Shown: in pieces, positions 1 to 7,662 of the stretch
Position numbering within the stretch: position 1 is the first letter of the stretch
How the letters are laid out: every line of letters begins with the position of its first letter
From: an uncultured Methanobrevibacter sp.
Lineage (GTDB): Archaea; Methanobacteriota; Methanobacteria; Methanobacteriales; Methanobacteriaceae
Direction of reading: 5' to 3'
NCBI GenBank assembly: GCA_902771225.1
Contig: CACXWH010000016.1
Span: forward strand, 1-32,573
DNA: 32,573 nucleotides
Translations under genes and position numbers: made by a program
The notes under the pieces: model-generated
Told to the model about the DNA's origin: nothing
The model's input: the letters and a program-made list of their open reading frames with translations, nothing else
Database searches by the model: none

Positions 1-339
1 ACCTGGAAAAGCCAAATATGCAACATTTCCACTAAAAACAAATATTTGAGCAGGAACATCACTATCTTCCGTTACATTCAATTGATTTGAATTGAATGAA
101 GAAGTTATTACATTTAAATCGTTACCTAAGATATCTTTAATAACTTTAATATTAGAATTATCGTTAGAAATTTTTGTATTATTATCTAAAGAACCATTAT
201 TCTTTGATGAATCATCGAGTTGGTTTGGAATAGAATTATCAGTTAAATCTGATACTCCATCATTTAATATAAATGAATATCCCCCAATTAGCACCCCAAT
301 AGACAATATTAATAAAGCAGCAACAGCAATTTTGTTAAT
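1..339 (-). CDS. Membrane-anchored or secreted protein, N-terminal part, truncated by window edge
   Basis: An open frame of 113 codons runs from about 339 to the left edge on the minus strand. The translation begins with a hydrophobic segment (KIAVAALLILSIGVLIGGYS) that looks like a signal anchor or uncleaved signal peptide. A stretch rich in Asn, Asp and Ser (about residues 35-75) follows, as in surface-exposed archaeal linkers. A strong Shine-Dalgarno GGAGGTG lies just upstream (about 345-351). The only in-frame codon at a suitable distance is ATT (337-339). No in-frame ATG, GTG or TTG lies between the Shine-Dalgarno and the hydrophobic segment, and the first in-frame TTG would cut into that segment. 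The function is not recognisable, and the rest of the gene is outside the window. Confidence 0.6.
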   Translation of the reverse strand, partial: MNKIAVAALLILSIGVLIGGYSFILNDGVSDLTDNSIPNQLDDSSKNNGSLDNNTKISNDNSNIKVIKDILGNDLNVITSSFNSNQLNVTEDSDVPAQIFVFSGNVAYLAFPG

Positions 340-463
340 ATTTTCACCTCCCCCAAGATTTTGGTAAATATATATTACATCACATTATTATATATAATTT
401 ACTTATTAAAGCAAAAATTAAATTTAAGAGTTCACATAAAAATGATATAAGGAGTTAGTTTTT

Positions 464-1534
464 ATGAAAGTAAGAACAAGAGATTTTATTTACACAACAG
501 ATGGAATGTACTTTGCATCAACAAATTACATCCATCCCGAGGATAGATACATCTCATTTTTAAGATATATCCCTGATGAAAATGGAGACCGTGAAAAAAA
601 CGGAATCAAATATAGAAAAGTAGGTTCTGAAGAAGCATATTCATATTTACGTGAGAATTATCCGGATTATTTATATTTTTGTGATGTTACCAATGTTGAA
701 ATGATGGGAGTTCCTCTTGATAAAGTTGAAAGAGTCATTAAACCCGAAAACAGATTGCTTGGTTTAAAAAAGACTTTTGAATCTGGAGGGGAGGTTAAAA
801 ACCCTGAAATTATAGCCAAACTAATGGATGTCTGTGACTTTTTCCACCATATTGCAGGAATAGATTACGAAGATATGGGGATTTCAGGATCAATTTTACC
901 AGGGCTTCAAAAAGATGATGTGTCTGATCTTGATTATGTGATTTACGGACTTGACAATCATCGGAAAGCCATTGAAGCATTTAAAAAACACCGGAATAAA
1001 GAAGTCTACATTGAAGAAGTGGACAAACACATTACTTTAAACGGAATTACTGACGATTACTGGGATTTCGTATACGACAAAAGAATGAGCGATTCAAGCT
1101 TAACACCCGAAGAATTTAGATGGTATGAAAACAGAAAAGCCAATCGTGGCACAATAAATGGTACCTTATTTGACATATTAGCAACCAAAGGATATGACGA
1201 AATAGAAGGCAGCTGGGGAGATACCAGGTACGAACCTCAGGGAATATCCAAAATAGAATGCGACATTGTAAGTGCACTTGGGGCTTTCGACAATCCATCA
1301 TTATATACTGTCGAAAATGTTGAAGTTCTTGAAGGTGTTGATAAAGACATTATAGAAGTTGTTTCATTTACACACACCTATGCCGGTGAAGTAATTGATG
1401 GTGAGCATGTTATTGCTAAAGGAAAAGTTGAAAAAGTAATAACTGAAGGAAAAGAAGATTATTATAGACTTGTTGTGGGAACAACACGTGAAGCAATAGA
1501 TGAATACCTAAAGTTAAAAATTCCTCCAGCATGA
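464..1534 (+). CDS. Predicted nucleotidyltransferase (Pol-beta fold, COG2413-like)
   Basis: This 356-residue protein carries the nucleotidyltransferase signature: SGS at residues 141-143 followed by SDLDYVIYG, with D155 and D157 as the paired metal-binding acids. A possible third acid lies in the region after residue 190 (DYWDFVYD). The first 100 residues are not recognised. The C-terminal 80 residues contain short beta-rich stretches that could be an RNA- or OB-like domain. The family is typical of methanogens and, as far as I recall, has no assigned substrate. It could modify RNA, protein or a small molecule. A Shine-Dalgarno (AAGGAG, about 450) precedes ATG 464, and a TATA-like TTATATATAAT lies at 388-398. 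The gene appears monocistronic. The next gene starts 158 bases downstream behind its own TATA-like sequence. Confidence 0.72.
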   Translation: MKVRTRDFIYTTDGMYFASTNYIHPEDRYISFLRYIPDENGDREKNGIKYRKVGSEEAYSYLRENYPDYLYFCDVTNVEMMGVPLDKVERVIKPENRLLGLKKTFESGGEVKNPEIIAKLMDVCDFFHHIAGIDYEDMGISGSILPGLQKDDVSDLDYVIYGLDNHRKAIEAFKKHRNKEVYIEEVDKHITLNGITDDYWDFVYDKRMSDSSLTPEEFRWYENRKANRGTINGTLFDILATKGYDEIEGSWGDTRYEPQGISKIECDIVSALGAFDNPSLYTVENVEVLEGVDKDIIEVVSFTHTYAGEVIDGEHVIAKGKVEKVITEGKEDYYRLVVGTTREAIDEYLKLKIPPA

Positions 1535-1691
1535 AAAAATGTTTTATACTGCGTAAATTTACTTAAAAATATATTATTTACCAAACATCACCATATTTAC
1601 TTATTTTAAAAGAATTAAAGACATTTAAAACCTCTATTTATTTATATTATAATAAACAACCTAATATTACAAAATTTAAGAGGTTAAAAAA

Positions 1692-2486
1692 ATGATAAAC
1701 ATGTCTTCAATAAGACTACATATGTATTGTCCAATGAAATTATATTTACAAACACATGTAGATACAGAAAGAAAAAATGATATACAACTACATCTAGAGC
1801 TAAAAAAAATAAAAATTGACACACAAGACTTAATACAAAAAAATATGCGGAAACTGAAAAAAGAAATGAATATTACAGAAATTGAAGATACATTATCCGA
1901 AAATATTGGAAATTATCTTGAAAGTACATTTTCATCTATTCAAAATATGGATTTAGATTTAACCACAGAACAAATTATTGATATAAATAATGAAACCTAT
2001 TTCAATATAAAAAATCATGCACTAAAATCTAAACAAGCAATGGAACTTTTAGGTAAAAACGGCTTTGCAATCGTTGATATGTTTTTTCCAAACTGCCTAT
2101 ATTCATACCATTTAAAAGACAGTAAATTAGAAGTAAGCGGATTATGCGATAAAATTGAAATTATTGATGGAAAATATTATCCAATATCAATTAAACATTC
2201 AACCCCTCCAATAAAAGGTGTTTGGGATCAGGACGCAATAGATCTTGCAACTAATGCTATATTAATAGAAGAGGAATTTGAAACCGAAGTCTTTGTAGGA
2301 TTTATAGATTATACGAAAATTAATGAAAGGCGACCTGTAGTGATGGATGTTAATATTAGAAAAGCATTATTTGATATAATTAACGAAGTAAAGGATATAG
2401 AATACAACAAAAAAGTACCTACAGTTAAAATAAACGATAAAAAATGTGGTAACTGCGAATATAAAAATATATGTTTAAAAGAATAG
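1692..2486 (+). CDS. Cas4/RecB-like PD-(D/E)XK protein with four-Cys Fe-S motif, orphan
   Basis: The 264-residue protein has the Cas4 layout. A single N-terminal cysteine sits in CPMKLYL (C13), and the C-terminal cluster KCGNCEYKNICL supplies C252, C255 and C261, together the four ligands expected for one [4Fe-4S] cluster. The nuclease core is visible as SGLCDKIEI (D153) and YPISIKHS (K168), followed by DQDAID with Q180. The acidic residue expected two positions before K168 is a serine (S166), so nuclease activity is doubtful unless another acid replaces it. No CRISPR repeats or other cas genes lie in the window, so this is an orphan family member and adaptation is not its evident role. Shine-Dalgarno GAGG lies 8 bases before ATG 1692. 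A hairpin terminator overlaps the TAG stop. Confidence 0.68.
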   Translation: MINMSSIRLHMYCPMKLYLQTHVDTERKNDIQLHLELKKIKIDTQDLIQKNMRKLKKEMNITEIEDTLSENIGNYLESTFSSIQNMDLDLTTEQIIDINNETYFNIKNHALKSKQAMELLGKNGFAIVDMFFPNCLYSYHLKDSKLEVSGLCDKIEIIDGKYYPISIKHSTPPIKGVWDQDAIDLATNAILIEEEFETEVFVGFIDYTKINERRPVVMDVNIRKALFDIINEVKDIEYNKKVPTVKINDKKCGNCEYKNICLKE

Positions 2487-2510
2487 GGATTAATCCCAAA
2501 TTCTTTTTTT
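2477..2510 (+). terminator. Hairpin plus T-tract overlapping the stop codon of the Cas4-like gene
   Basis: AAAAGAAT (2477-2484) pairs with ATTCTTTT (2500-2507) around the perfect palindrome GGGATTAATCCC (2486-2497). The 3' arm runs into a T-run reaching 2510. The TAG stop (2484-2486) lies inside the stem. The shape resembles an intrinsic terminator, although archaeal termination depends mainly on the T-tract. Confidence 0.6.
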
Positions 2511-2704
2511 AATCATAGAAATTGTTGAAAATTCTTTCATTCATCATTATCAGAAGTACATTCTTCTTTCATCAACTAAGAATGAAATTTAAACTTAAAC
2601 AATCCTCCAAATGAAATTAATAATCCTAATGAAAGTGAAAATACACTTCATCAAAAGACTTACCCAAGATTATAATATCATATGCTATTCTACCCAATTC
2701 AAAT

Positions 2705-3538
2705 CTATTTATGAATAAGAGAATCAGGAACACCGTATGATGAATAGTTTTCCGCAATTTTAGAAACCGTACCATCCGCATACATTTCATCTAAAGTTTT
2801 TTGTACTTGATCTTTTAATTGAGTATTGCCTAATTTAAATCCAATACCATATTGTTCAGATAAAACAGTCACATTTATGATTTTTAGCCCAGAATTGTTT
2901 CCATTATTCACCTGATATTGGGCTACACCACTATCCAATATAACAGCATCACAATGACCTACTTTTAAGTCCAAAATAGCAGAATTATAATCTGCAACTT
3001 CCACCATTCTGCCAAAAGTATCGGCAAGAGTTTTATTATCTCCTTTAAGAGCAGATGATACAGATGAACCTTTTTGTACTTCTACATTTTTGCCTTTTAA
3101 ATCAGCCAAAGAATTAATATTAGAATCTGATTTTACAACAAAAACTTGTTTATTATTAATATATGGATTAGACCATGTATAATCATTTTCACGACCATTT
3201 ATGGAAAATCCATTCCAAATACAGTCAATAGCACCAGAATTTAACTCAGAATCTTTTGCACTCCAGTCAATCGGTTGTTTAACTAAAGTCCAATTGTTCC
3301 TGTTACAAACTTCCTGTGCCAAATCCAAATCAAAGCCCATATATTCCCCCCTACCAACTGAAAATCCATATGGAGGGAAATTAGCATCAAAACCAACAAT
3401 TAATGTATTATCATTATTTGCTACCGCACCAGAGTTATTTCCACCACCAAAAAAGTCAAAAACTCCTGCACTAACAGTGCTCACGACTAAAAATGCTATT
3501 AAAACCATTAAGAAAATAAAATAGACCTTTTTATTCAT
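2705..3538 (-). CDS. Amino-acid-type ABC transporter substrate-binding protein (SBP_bac_3)
   Basis: This is a 277-residue periplasmic-binding-protein type II of the polar amino acid family. A lysine-containing start and a strong hydrophobic segment ending near VSAG form an N-terminal signal peptide or anchor. The mature domain shows family features: LIVGFDANFPPYGF, YMGFDLDLAQEVC, then SLADLKGKNVEVQKGSS and the C-terminal YADGTVSKIAENY. There is no lipobox cysteine, so attachment is probably by the N-terminal segment. I prefer ATG 3538 over an upstream in-frame TTG (3550), because the GGTG that would serve as Shine-Dalgarno lies between them. No permease or ATPase gene is adjacent, so its partners must be elsewhere or it may act as a sensor. 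The ligand cannot be read from sequence. A TATA-like TTATATATATTAAAT lies near 3597-3611. Confidence 0.85.
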   Translation of the reverse strand: MNKKVYFIFLMVLIAFLVVSTVSAGVFDFFGGGNNSGAVANNDNTLIVGFDANFPPYGFSVGRGEYMGFDLDLAQEVCNRNNWTLVKQPIDWSAKDSELNSGAIDCIWNGFSINGRENDYTWSNPYINNKQVFVVKSDSNINSLADLKGKNVEVQKGSSVSSALKGDNKTLADTFGRMVEVADYNSAILDLKVGHCDAVILDSGVAQYQVNNGNNSGLKIINVTVLSEQYGIGFKLGNTQLKDQVQKTLDEMYADGTVSKIAENYSSYGVPDSLIHK

Positions 3539-3656
3539 TAATAACACCAATAAACAATTTTAGAGAATATAATTTAATCTATACTAATACTTTTATTATT
3601 TAATATATATAATATCATAAGATAAATTAATACCATTAAGAAAATTGATAAAAAAA

Positions 3657-4316
3657 TTAAAATTTGATATTATCCTTCAAACGAGCAATATCAAAAACAG
3701 CAGTATCAGCAATAGACATTACCGCCATGACCCCCGCCTGAATTGGATCAGTTATAACTAAATCCGCAATGGAAGTTACACTACCCGGCATATTTAAAGA
3801 AATGACAATCAGATCATTTTCTTTTTTAACCTTTTTGATAGATTCTGTAATTTCACCACCCATTAGAGAACCTGCAAGCACTAAAGCACTAACTCTAGGT
3901 AATCTTGAAATAGCATCAACCGCCTCAGCAATATTTTTTTCTCCAACTAATGGAATAGTATCAATACTTATACGTTCACCACGTATATTATGCCTATCTG
4001 CTTCTGAAATAGCACCCATAGCGACTTGAGATACCTGAGCACCACCACCAACAATAATAATACGTTTTCCATAAATATCTAATTGAGAACCATGTATTTC
4101 AACAGATTTGATTTCAGGAATTTTTTCCAAATCCTCGATTAAACCGTCAATATCACTAACATGTTCAAGTTCAAGATTTATAGAACCCATATTATTTTTT
4201 TCAACATAAAGGTGAGTATAACTGATATTAACACCATATTTAGTAATTACACAAGTAATATCACCCAAAACTCCCTTTTTTTCATAAGATTTAATAGTTA
4301 TACTATAATCCTTCAT
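3657..4316 (-). CDS. ehbQ: EhbQ: ACT-domain protein, last gene of the ehb operon
   Basis: This 219-residue soluble protein has an N-terminal ACT domain (about residues 1-75, starting [18 protein letters not shown], typical of amino-acid-binding regulatory domains). The C-terminal region (about 80-219) is Rossmann-like: [14 protein letters not shown], then repeated alpha/beta segments such as [14 protein letters not shown] and [11 protein letters not shown]. Its start overlaps the end of ehbP by 14 bases, so translation is coupled. No obvious Shine-Dalgarno precedes ATG 4316. Position and length match the last Ehb gene of Methanothermobacter (ehbQ by that naming). It lacks cysteines for Fe-S clusters and membrane helices, so it is unlikely to carry electrons. 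A regulatory or assembly role is inferred from the ACT domain. T-rich stretches after the stop (about 3635-3656) may end the operon transcript. Confidence 0.72.
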   Translation of the reverse strand: MKDYSITIKSYEKKGVLGDITCVITKYGVNISYTHLYVEKNNMGSINLELEHVSDIDGLIEDLEKIPEIKSVEIHGSQLDIYGKRIIIVGGGAQVSQVAMGAISEADRHNIRGERISIDTIPLVGEKNIAEAVDAISRLPRVSALVLAGSLMGGEITESIKKVKKENDLIVISLNMPGSVTSIADLVITDPIQAGVMAVMSIADTAVFDIARLKDNIKF

Positions 4317-4572
4317 TTTGTGGCCTTACTTTATCTAATTCTGCATGTGCTCTTTTCCACATGCGCAAGTAATTGTCTTCACGAGAAACCGGAATTACAT
4401 CAAGACCCAATTCCCGATGCTCACTAATCCATTCCTCATGAAAAACCGGAATTTCAATTTTAATTGGTTCAGAGGTTTTATTTACTACTATGAGATTCCT
4501 GTAAGGAAAATCCCATTCTACAATATAGCCTCCAAGACTTACTATATGATATGGTCTCATAACAAATTTCAT
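4303..4572 (-). CDS. ehbP: EhbP: small hydrophilic Ehb subunit
   Basis: This is an 89-residue protein with no membrane helix and no cysteine. It starts [20 protein letters not shown] and ends in a charged helix ([14 protein letters not shown]). I identify it by position between the NuoH-like subunit and the ACT-domain protein, as in the ehb operon of Methanothermobacter. Its biochemical role is not established. I place the start at ATG 4572. The upstream in-frame GTG (4581) is part of the Shine-Dalgarno GAGGTGA and is unlikely to start translation. The 3' end overlaps ehbQ by 14 bases. Confidence 0.75.
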   Translation of the reverse strand: MKFVMRPYHIVSLGGYIVEWDFPYRNLIVVNKTSEPIKIEIPVFHEEWISEHRELGLDVIPVSREDNYLRMWKRAHAELDKVRPQNEGL

Positions 4573-4584
4573 AATAATCACCTC

Positions 4585-5583
4585 TTATAATAATCCAAGT
4601 ACAATAGCAAGTATCCCAAGCAATGTAGCTCCAAGTATTGATGGTAAAAGTTGTCTATTTGTAAATACTGGAGTAAAAGCTGAAAATATTCCCATCATCA
4701 ATACAAACACCAAAACAACAACAATATTGAGAATTATTGTTGGAGAGAATAATGTTGCAGGAACTCCAATAAATAATACTGAGAATAACACGCCTAATGT
4801 AAACATTAAAAATCCTCTTGTAATAAAGACTACTGACCTATATTTTGAAGCATACTCCATATATGGTCCTTCAATAACATCACATTTAGCTTTGATTATA
4901 GAAAATGGATATTCATTTAATACAATCATGTATCCAATGAAAAATACAATAGCAGCTATTCCACCTGCCACTGTAAATAAGAATGGACCATTAGCTTGCT
5001 GATATGCAACAATATCTTGAAGGAAAATACTTTTTGCAGCAGTAACAGGAGCAAACAATGCCAAATATAATGGAAATGAACCATAAGTAATCATTCTTAG
5101 AGATCTTTTTGCACTTATATCTTCAATAAAGGAACGTGTAGTATTTAAATGTGCTGCACCTTTGACCCTATCAGGGAAAGGCATTCTCACAGACATTATG
5201 GATTTAGATAAAGAACCCATCAATACATAACAAATTTCTTCAACTTTTAAAAGCCCTACAATTGCAACTAAACTTGAAAGAGCAGGAATAGCAAATGCAT
5301 AAGGAGTAAGAGCTATTAACATACACAATACTACTAAAAAGCATATTATTGGCAATGCTTTGTACAATCCAGGTACTGGAGAAGATGGCTCAATATTTTC
5401 TTTGAATAAAAATTTAATAGGTGCCATAATTCCAGGACTTGTAACTGGAGGTCCAATTCTTTGTTGAATTCTAGCATGAACATATTTTCGCTCAATACCT
5501 GGCAATAATGTAGACAATATAAAACAAACGACTACAGTTATTATGAGTGCTAAAATTGAAATTATTGCAGTATTTTCAAACAT
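4585..5583 (-). CDS. ehbO: EhbO: NuoH/HyfC-like membrane anchor of the hydrogenase
   Basis: This 332-residue integral membrane protein has about eight hydrophobic helices. It shows complex I subunit NuoH/HyfC features: an N-terminal helix followed by GIERKYVHARIQQRIGPP and KFLFKENIEP on the membrane surface, and a later ECDVIEGPY-like loop, here AKCDVIEGPYMEYASKY. This subunit anchors the hydrogenase module (EhbM and EhbN) to the membrane arm and lies at the ion/quinone-pocket equivalent, where redox energy is coupled to ion flow. Shine-Dalgarno AAGGAGAT precedes ATG 5583. It sits 4 bases after ehbN and 12 bases before the preferred ehbP start. Confidence 0.9.
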   Translation of the reverse strand: MFENTAIISILALIITVVVCFILSTLLPGIERKYVHARIQQRIGPPVTSPGIMAPIKFLFKENIEPSSPVPGLYKALPIICFLVVLCMLIALTPYAFAIPALSSLVAIVGLLKVEEICYVLMGSLSKSIMSVRMPFPDRVKGAAHLNTTRSFIEDISAKRSLRMITYGSFPLYLALFAPVTAAKSIFLQDIVAYQQANGPFLFTVAGGIAAIVFFIGYMIVLNEYPFSIIKAKCDVIEGPYMEYASKYRSVVFITRGFLMFTLGVLFSVLFIGVPATLFSPTIILNIVVVLVFVLMMGIFSAFTPVFTNRQLLPSILGATLLGILAIVLGLL

Positions 5584-5587
5584 CTTT

Positions 5588-6715
5588 CTATCTCCTTATT
5601 ATTTCTATTGCCCGATCTGTACAAGTAAAACAAGGGTCGCATTGTACAATAGACAATTGTGCATCAGTAATATGATCACCAATACAAGCATATTGCATTG
5701 CACCGATATTTGCCATTGAAGGTGTTCTGATTATACAGTGTCTTACTCTTCCACTTTCCAATGCATATGAATGATAAAGAGTTCCTCTTGGAACTTCAAT
5801 ATAACTTTCAATAATATCCGTATCAAACATTTCCCAATCTCTATTAATTACTTTACCTTCAGGGATATTAGCAATAGCCTGACGGATAATTTTAATTGAT
5901 TCAAATGATTCAAGAGCCCTCATTAATAGATTTGATTTTACATCCCCATCAGGTTGTGTGACAATATTAAAGTCAAAATCATCATATTCAAACATATTAG
6001 TTCTCAAATCCCTTGCAACACCAGTTGCTCTTAAAGATGGTCCAGTAACAGCTAACTTAATAGCTTGCTTAGCAGGCAATACACCAACACCAGTAATTCT
6101 TGAAATTAAAATTGAATCAGCTAAAAATCTCTCAGCAAAACCCGTGAGGCCTTCTTCAATCTTATCCATATCCTCTTTAAGTCTTTGTAATTTTGCTTCA
6201 TCCAAATCACATCTTGGCCTTACACCCCCAAGAACTGAACAACCATATTGAACCCTATTTCCACCAATCATTGCAAGAAGTTCCATGACAATTTCCCTTA
6301 AATAAAATACCCTCATTGAGAAAGTTTCATGAGCTACAGTCTCACAACCATGAGCTAAATAAAGAAAATGAGAATGTAATCTTTCAAGTTCTCCCATTAT
6401 AACTCGAATGTATGTGGCCCTTTCAGGTATTTCAATATCAAGACCAATTTCCGCAGTTCTACAGGAATTCCATATGTGTGAGTTTGAACAAATTCCACAA
6501 ATCTTTTCAGTTAAAGAATTCGCTTTTTCAACAGGTAAACCTTCCATTATTCTTTCAATACCCCTATGATTAACACCAATTGTTATTTCAGCTTCCTGAA
6601 CGATTTCATCTTCAACAAAAAGCCTTACTCTATAAGGTTCCAATGCAGCAGGGTGAACTGTACCCATTGGAATTTCGGTTTCGATAATATTACTTCTCGG
6701 TACTTTTTCCTCCAT
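5588..6715 (-). CDS. ehbN: EhbN: [NiFe] hydrogenase large (catalytic) subunit
   Basis: This is a 375-residue group 4 [NiFe] hydrogenase large subunit. The NiFe-binding cysteines are ICGICSNSH (C73 and C76) near the N-terminus and DPCFTC (C362 and C365) ten residues from the C-terminus. The residue three after the last cysteine is Arg (CTDR) rather than the His common in other hydrogenase groups. The protein ends at RR soon after, so any C-terminal maturation extension is very short or absent. It oxidises H2 and passes electrons through EhbM to the ferredoxins EhbL and EhbK. ATG 6715 follows GGTGATTAA. It is downstream of ehbM with an 8-base gap and upstream of ehbO with 4 bases. Confidence 0.96.
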   Translation of the reverse strand: MEEKVPRSNIIETEIPMGTVHPAALEPYRVRLFVEDEIVQEAEITIGVNHRGIERIMEGLPVEKANSLTEKICGICSNSHIWNSCRTAEIGLDIEIPERATYIRVIMGELERLHSHFLYLAHGCETVAHETFSMRVFYLREIVMELLAMIGGNRVQYGCSVLGGVRPRCDLDEAKLQRLKEDMDKIEEGLTGFAERFLADSILISRITGVGVLPAKQAIKLAVTGPSLRATGVARDLRTNMFEYDDFDFNIVTQPDGDVKSNLLMRALESFESIKIIRQAIANIPEGKVINRDWEMFDTDIIESYIEVPRGTLYHSYALESGRVRHCIIRTPSMANIGAMQYACIGDHITDAQLSIVQCDPCFTCTDRAIEIIRR

Positions 6716-6723
6716 TTAATCAC

Positions 6724-7170
6724 CTAATCCGCATCCAATAATGTTGGTAATAATGATACTACACCAGCTAAAACATCTTGAGGCCTTACAGCACAACCCG
6801 GAACTTTAGCAGCAACAGGTATGATATTTTCAACAGGTCCTTCAATTTCTTCAGATGGAATATCTCCATGAATGTTTTTATATACTCCACCCATCAATGC
6901 ACAACTTCCAGCAGCTACAACCAATTTAGGGTCAGGAATAGCTTCATAAATAGCTTCCAAAGGTTTTCTATTTAAATGGGTAACCGGTCCTGTGACAACT
7001 AAAACATCAGCTTCACGAGGATTCCAAGTTAAAAACACCTTATACTGTTCAGCATCAAATCTAGGAGACAATATTGAATTAACAATCTCAATATCGCAAC
7101 CATTACATCCACCAGTGTAAACCAGCATGACATGAATTGCTCTTGCTCTTGAAAAAGATTTAATACTCAT
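6724..7170 (-). CDS. ehbM: EhbM: [NiFe] hydrogenase small subunit
   Basis: This 148-residue small subunit of the NuoB-like type carries one [4Fe-4S] cluster. The ligands are visible as GGCNGCDIE (C22 and C25), [10 protein letters not shown] (C90) and VPGCAVRP (C126). This is the short, single-cluster form expected for energy-converting hydrogenases and homologous to complex I NuoB. It relays electrons between the NiFe site in EhbN and the ferredoxin subunits. ATG 7170 follows GGTGAATAA. The stop of ehbL directly abuts it, so the genes are translationally linked. Confidence 0.95.
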   Translation of the reverse strand: MSIKSFSRARAIHVMLVYTGGCNGCDIEIVNSILSPRFDAEQYKVFLTWNPREADVLVVTGPVTHLNRKPLEAIYEAIPDPKLVVAAGSCALMGGVYKNIHGDIPSEEIEGPVENIIPVAAKVPGCAVRPQDVLAGVVSLLPTLLDAD

Positions 7171-7662
7171 TTATTCACCATCCTCACTATTTTTCAATAC
7201 AGTTTTGTCTGAAAGATAAGTTGAAATAACTTTAAGTTTGTCTTCTGAAATTTTAAATGGTTGAGTTATTAATTCATCAACATTAACTTCTTGATCTCCA
7301 ACACAACTTGGATGAATTGTTCCTTTTTGCCCATAAAGTGAAAATACTGGGCAGAAATCATGACAATAATAACAAACAATACATTTTTCAAGATTAATTT
7401 CAGGCACTTGATTTTTTACCCAGTCATCAGTTAATTTTACTGGAGAAGCTAGATTCTTCATTTCTATAGCATTTGTCGGACAAACATTAGCACAACCCGC
7501 ACAGCCAATACATGCAGATTCATCTACTCTATCATCCACTTCAACAGATAGTGTAGCTATTTGATTTCTTAAATCCATATCCGTTACCCTATCTGCAGCG
7601 AAAAAGATTCTTTTAAAGTTAGTAAACGCTCCTTCCAAAGCTACTCTTAGCATACTTCTCAT
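7171..7662 (-). CDS. ehbL: EhbL: two-cluster ferredoxin subunit
   Basis: This 163-residue protein has two CxxCxxCxxxC motifs: CIGCAGCANVCP (C51, C54, C57 and C61) and CIVCYYCHDFCP (C94, C97, C100 and C104). It is homologous to NuoI-like subunits of complex I, although the second motif is followed by VFSLYG, away from the usual CP-x-AI consensus. It should link EhbM to the polyferredoxin or to a soluble ferredoxin acceptor. ATG 7662 follows GAGGGTATTTAA. The start directly abuts the ehbK stop codon. Confidence 0.93.
   Translation of the reverse strand: MRSMLRVALEGAFTNFKRIFFAADRVTDMDLRNQIATLSVEVDDRVDESACIGCAGCANVCPTNAIEMKNLASPVKLTDDWVKNQVPEINLEKCIVCYYCHDFCPVFSLYGQKGTIHPSCVGDQEVNVDELITQPFKISEDKLKVISTYLSDKTVLKNSEDGE

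Noticed and set aside
92-367. Plus-strand frame over the left-edge gene
   Set aside because: It is the complement of a better frame with Shine-Dalgarno and signal segment on the minus strand, and it has no family features.
2559-2704. Possible gene remnant or hairpin between the Cas4-like and solute-binding genes
   Set aside because: CATTCTT/AAGAATG (2559-2584) forms only a seven-pair stem. A short hydrophobic minus-strand frame has stops just upstream and no start, so neither is supported.
4573-4581. Upstream GTG start for EhbP
   Set aside because: The GTG is part of the Shine-Dalgarno GAGGTGA that serves ATG 4572.
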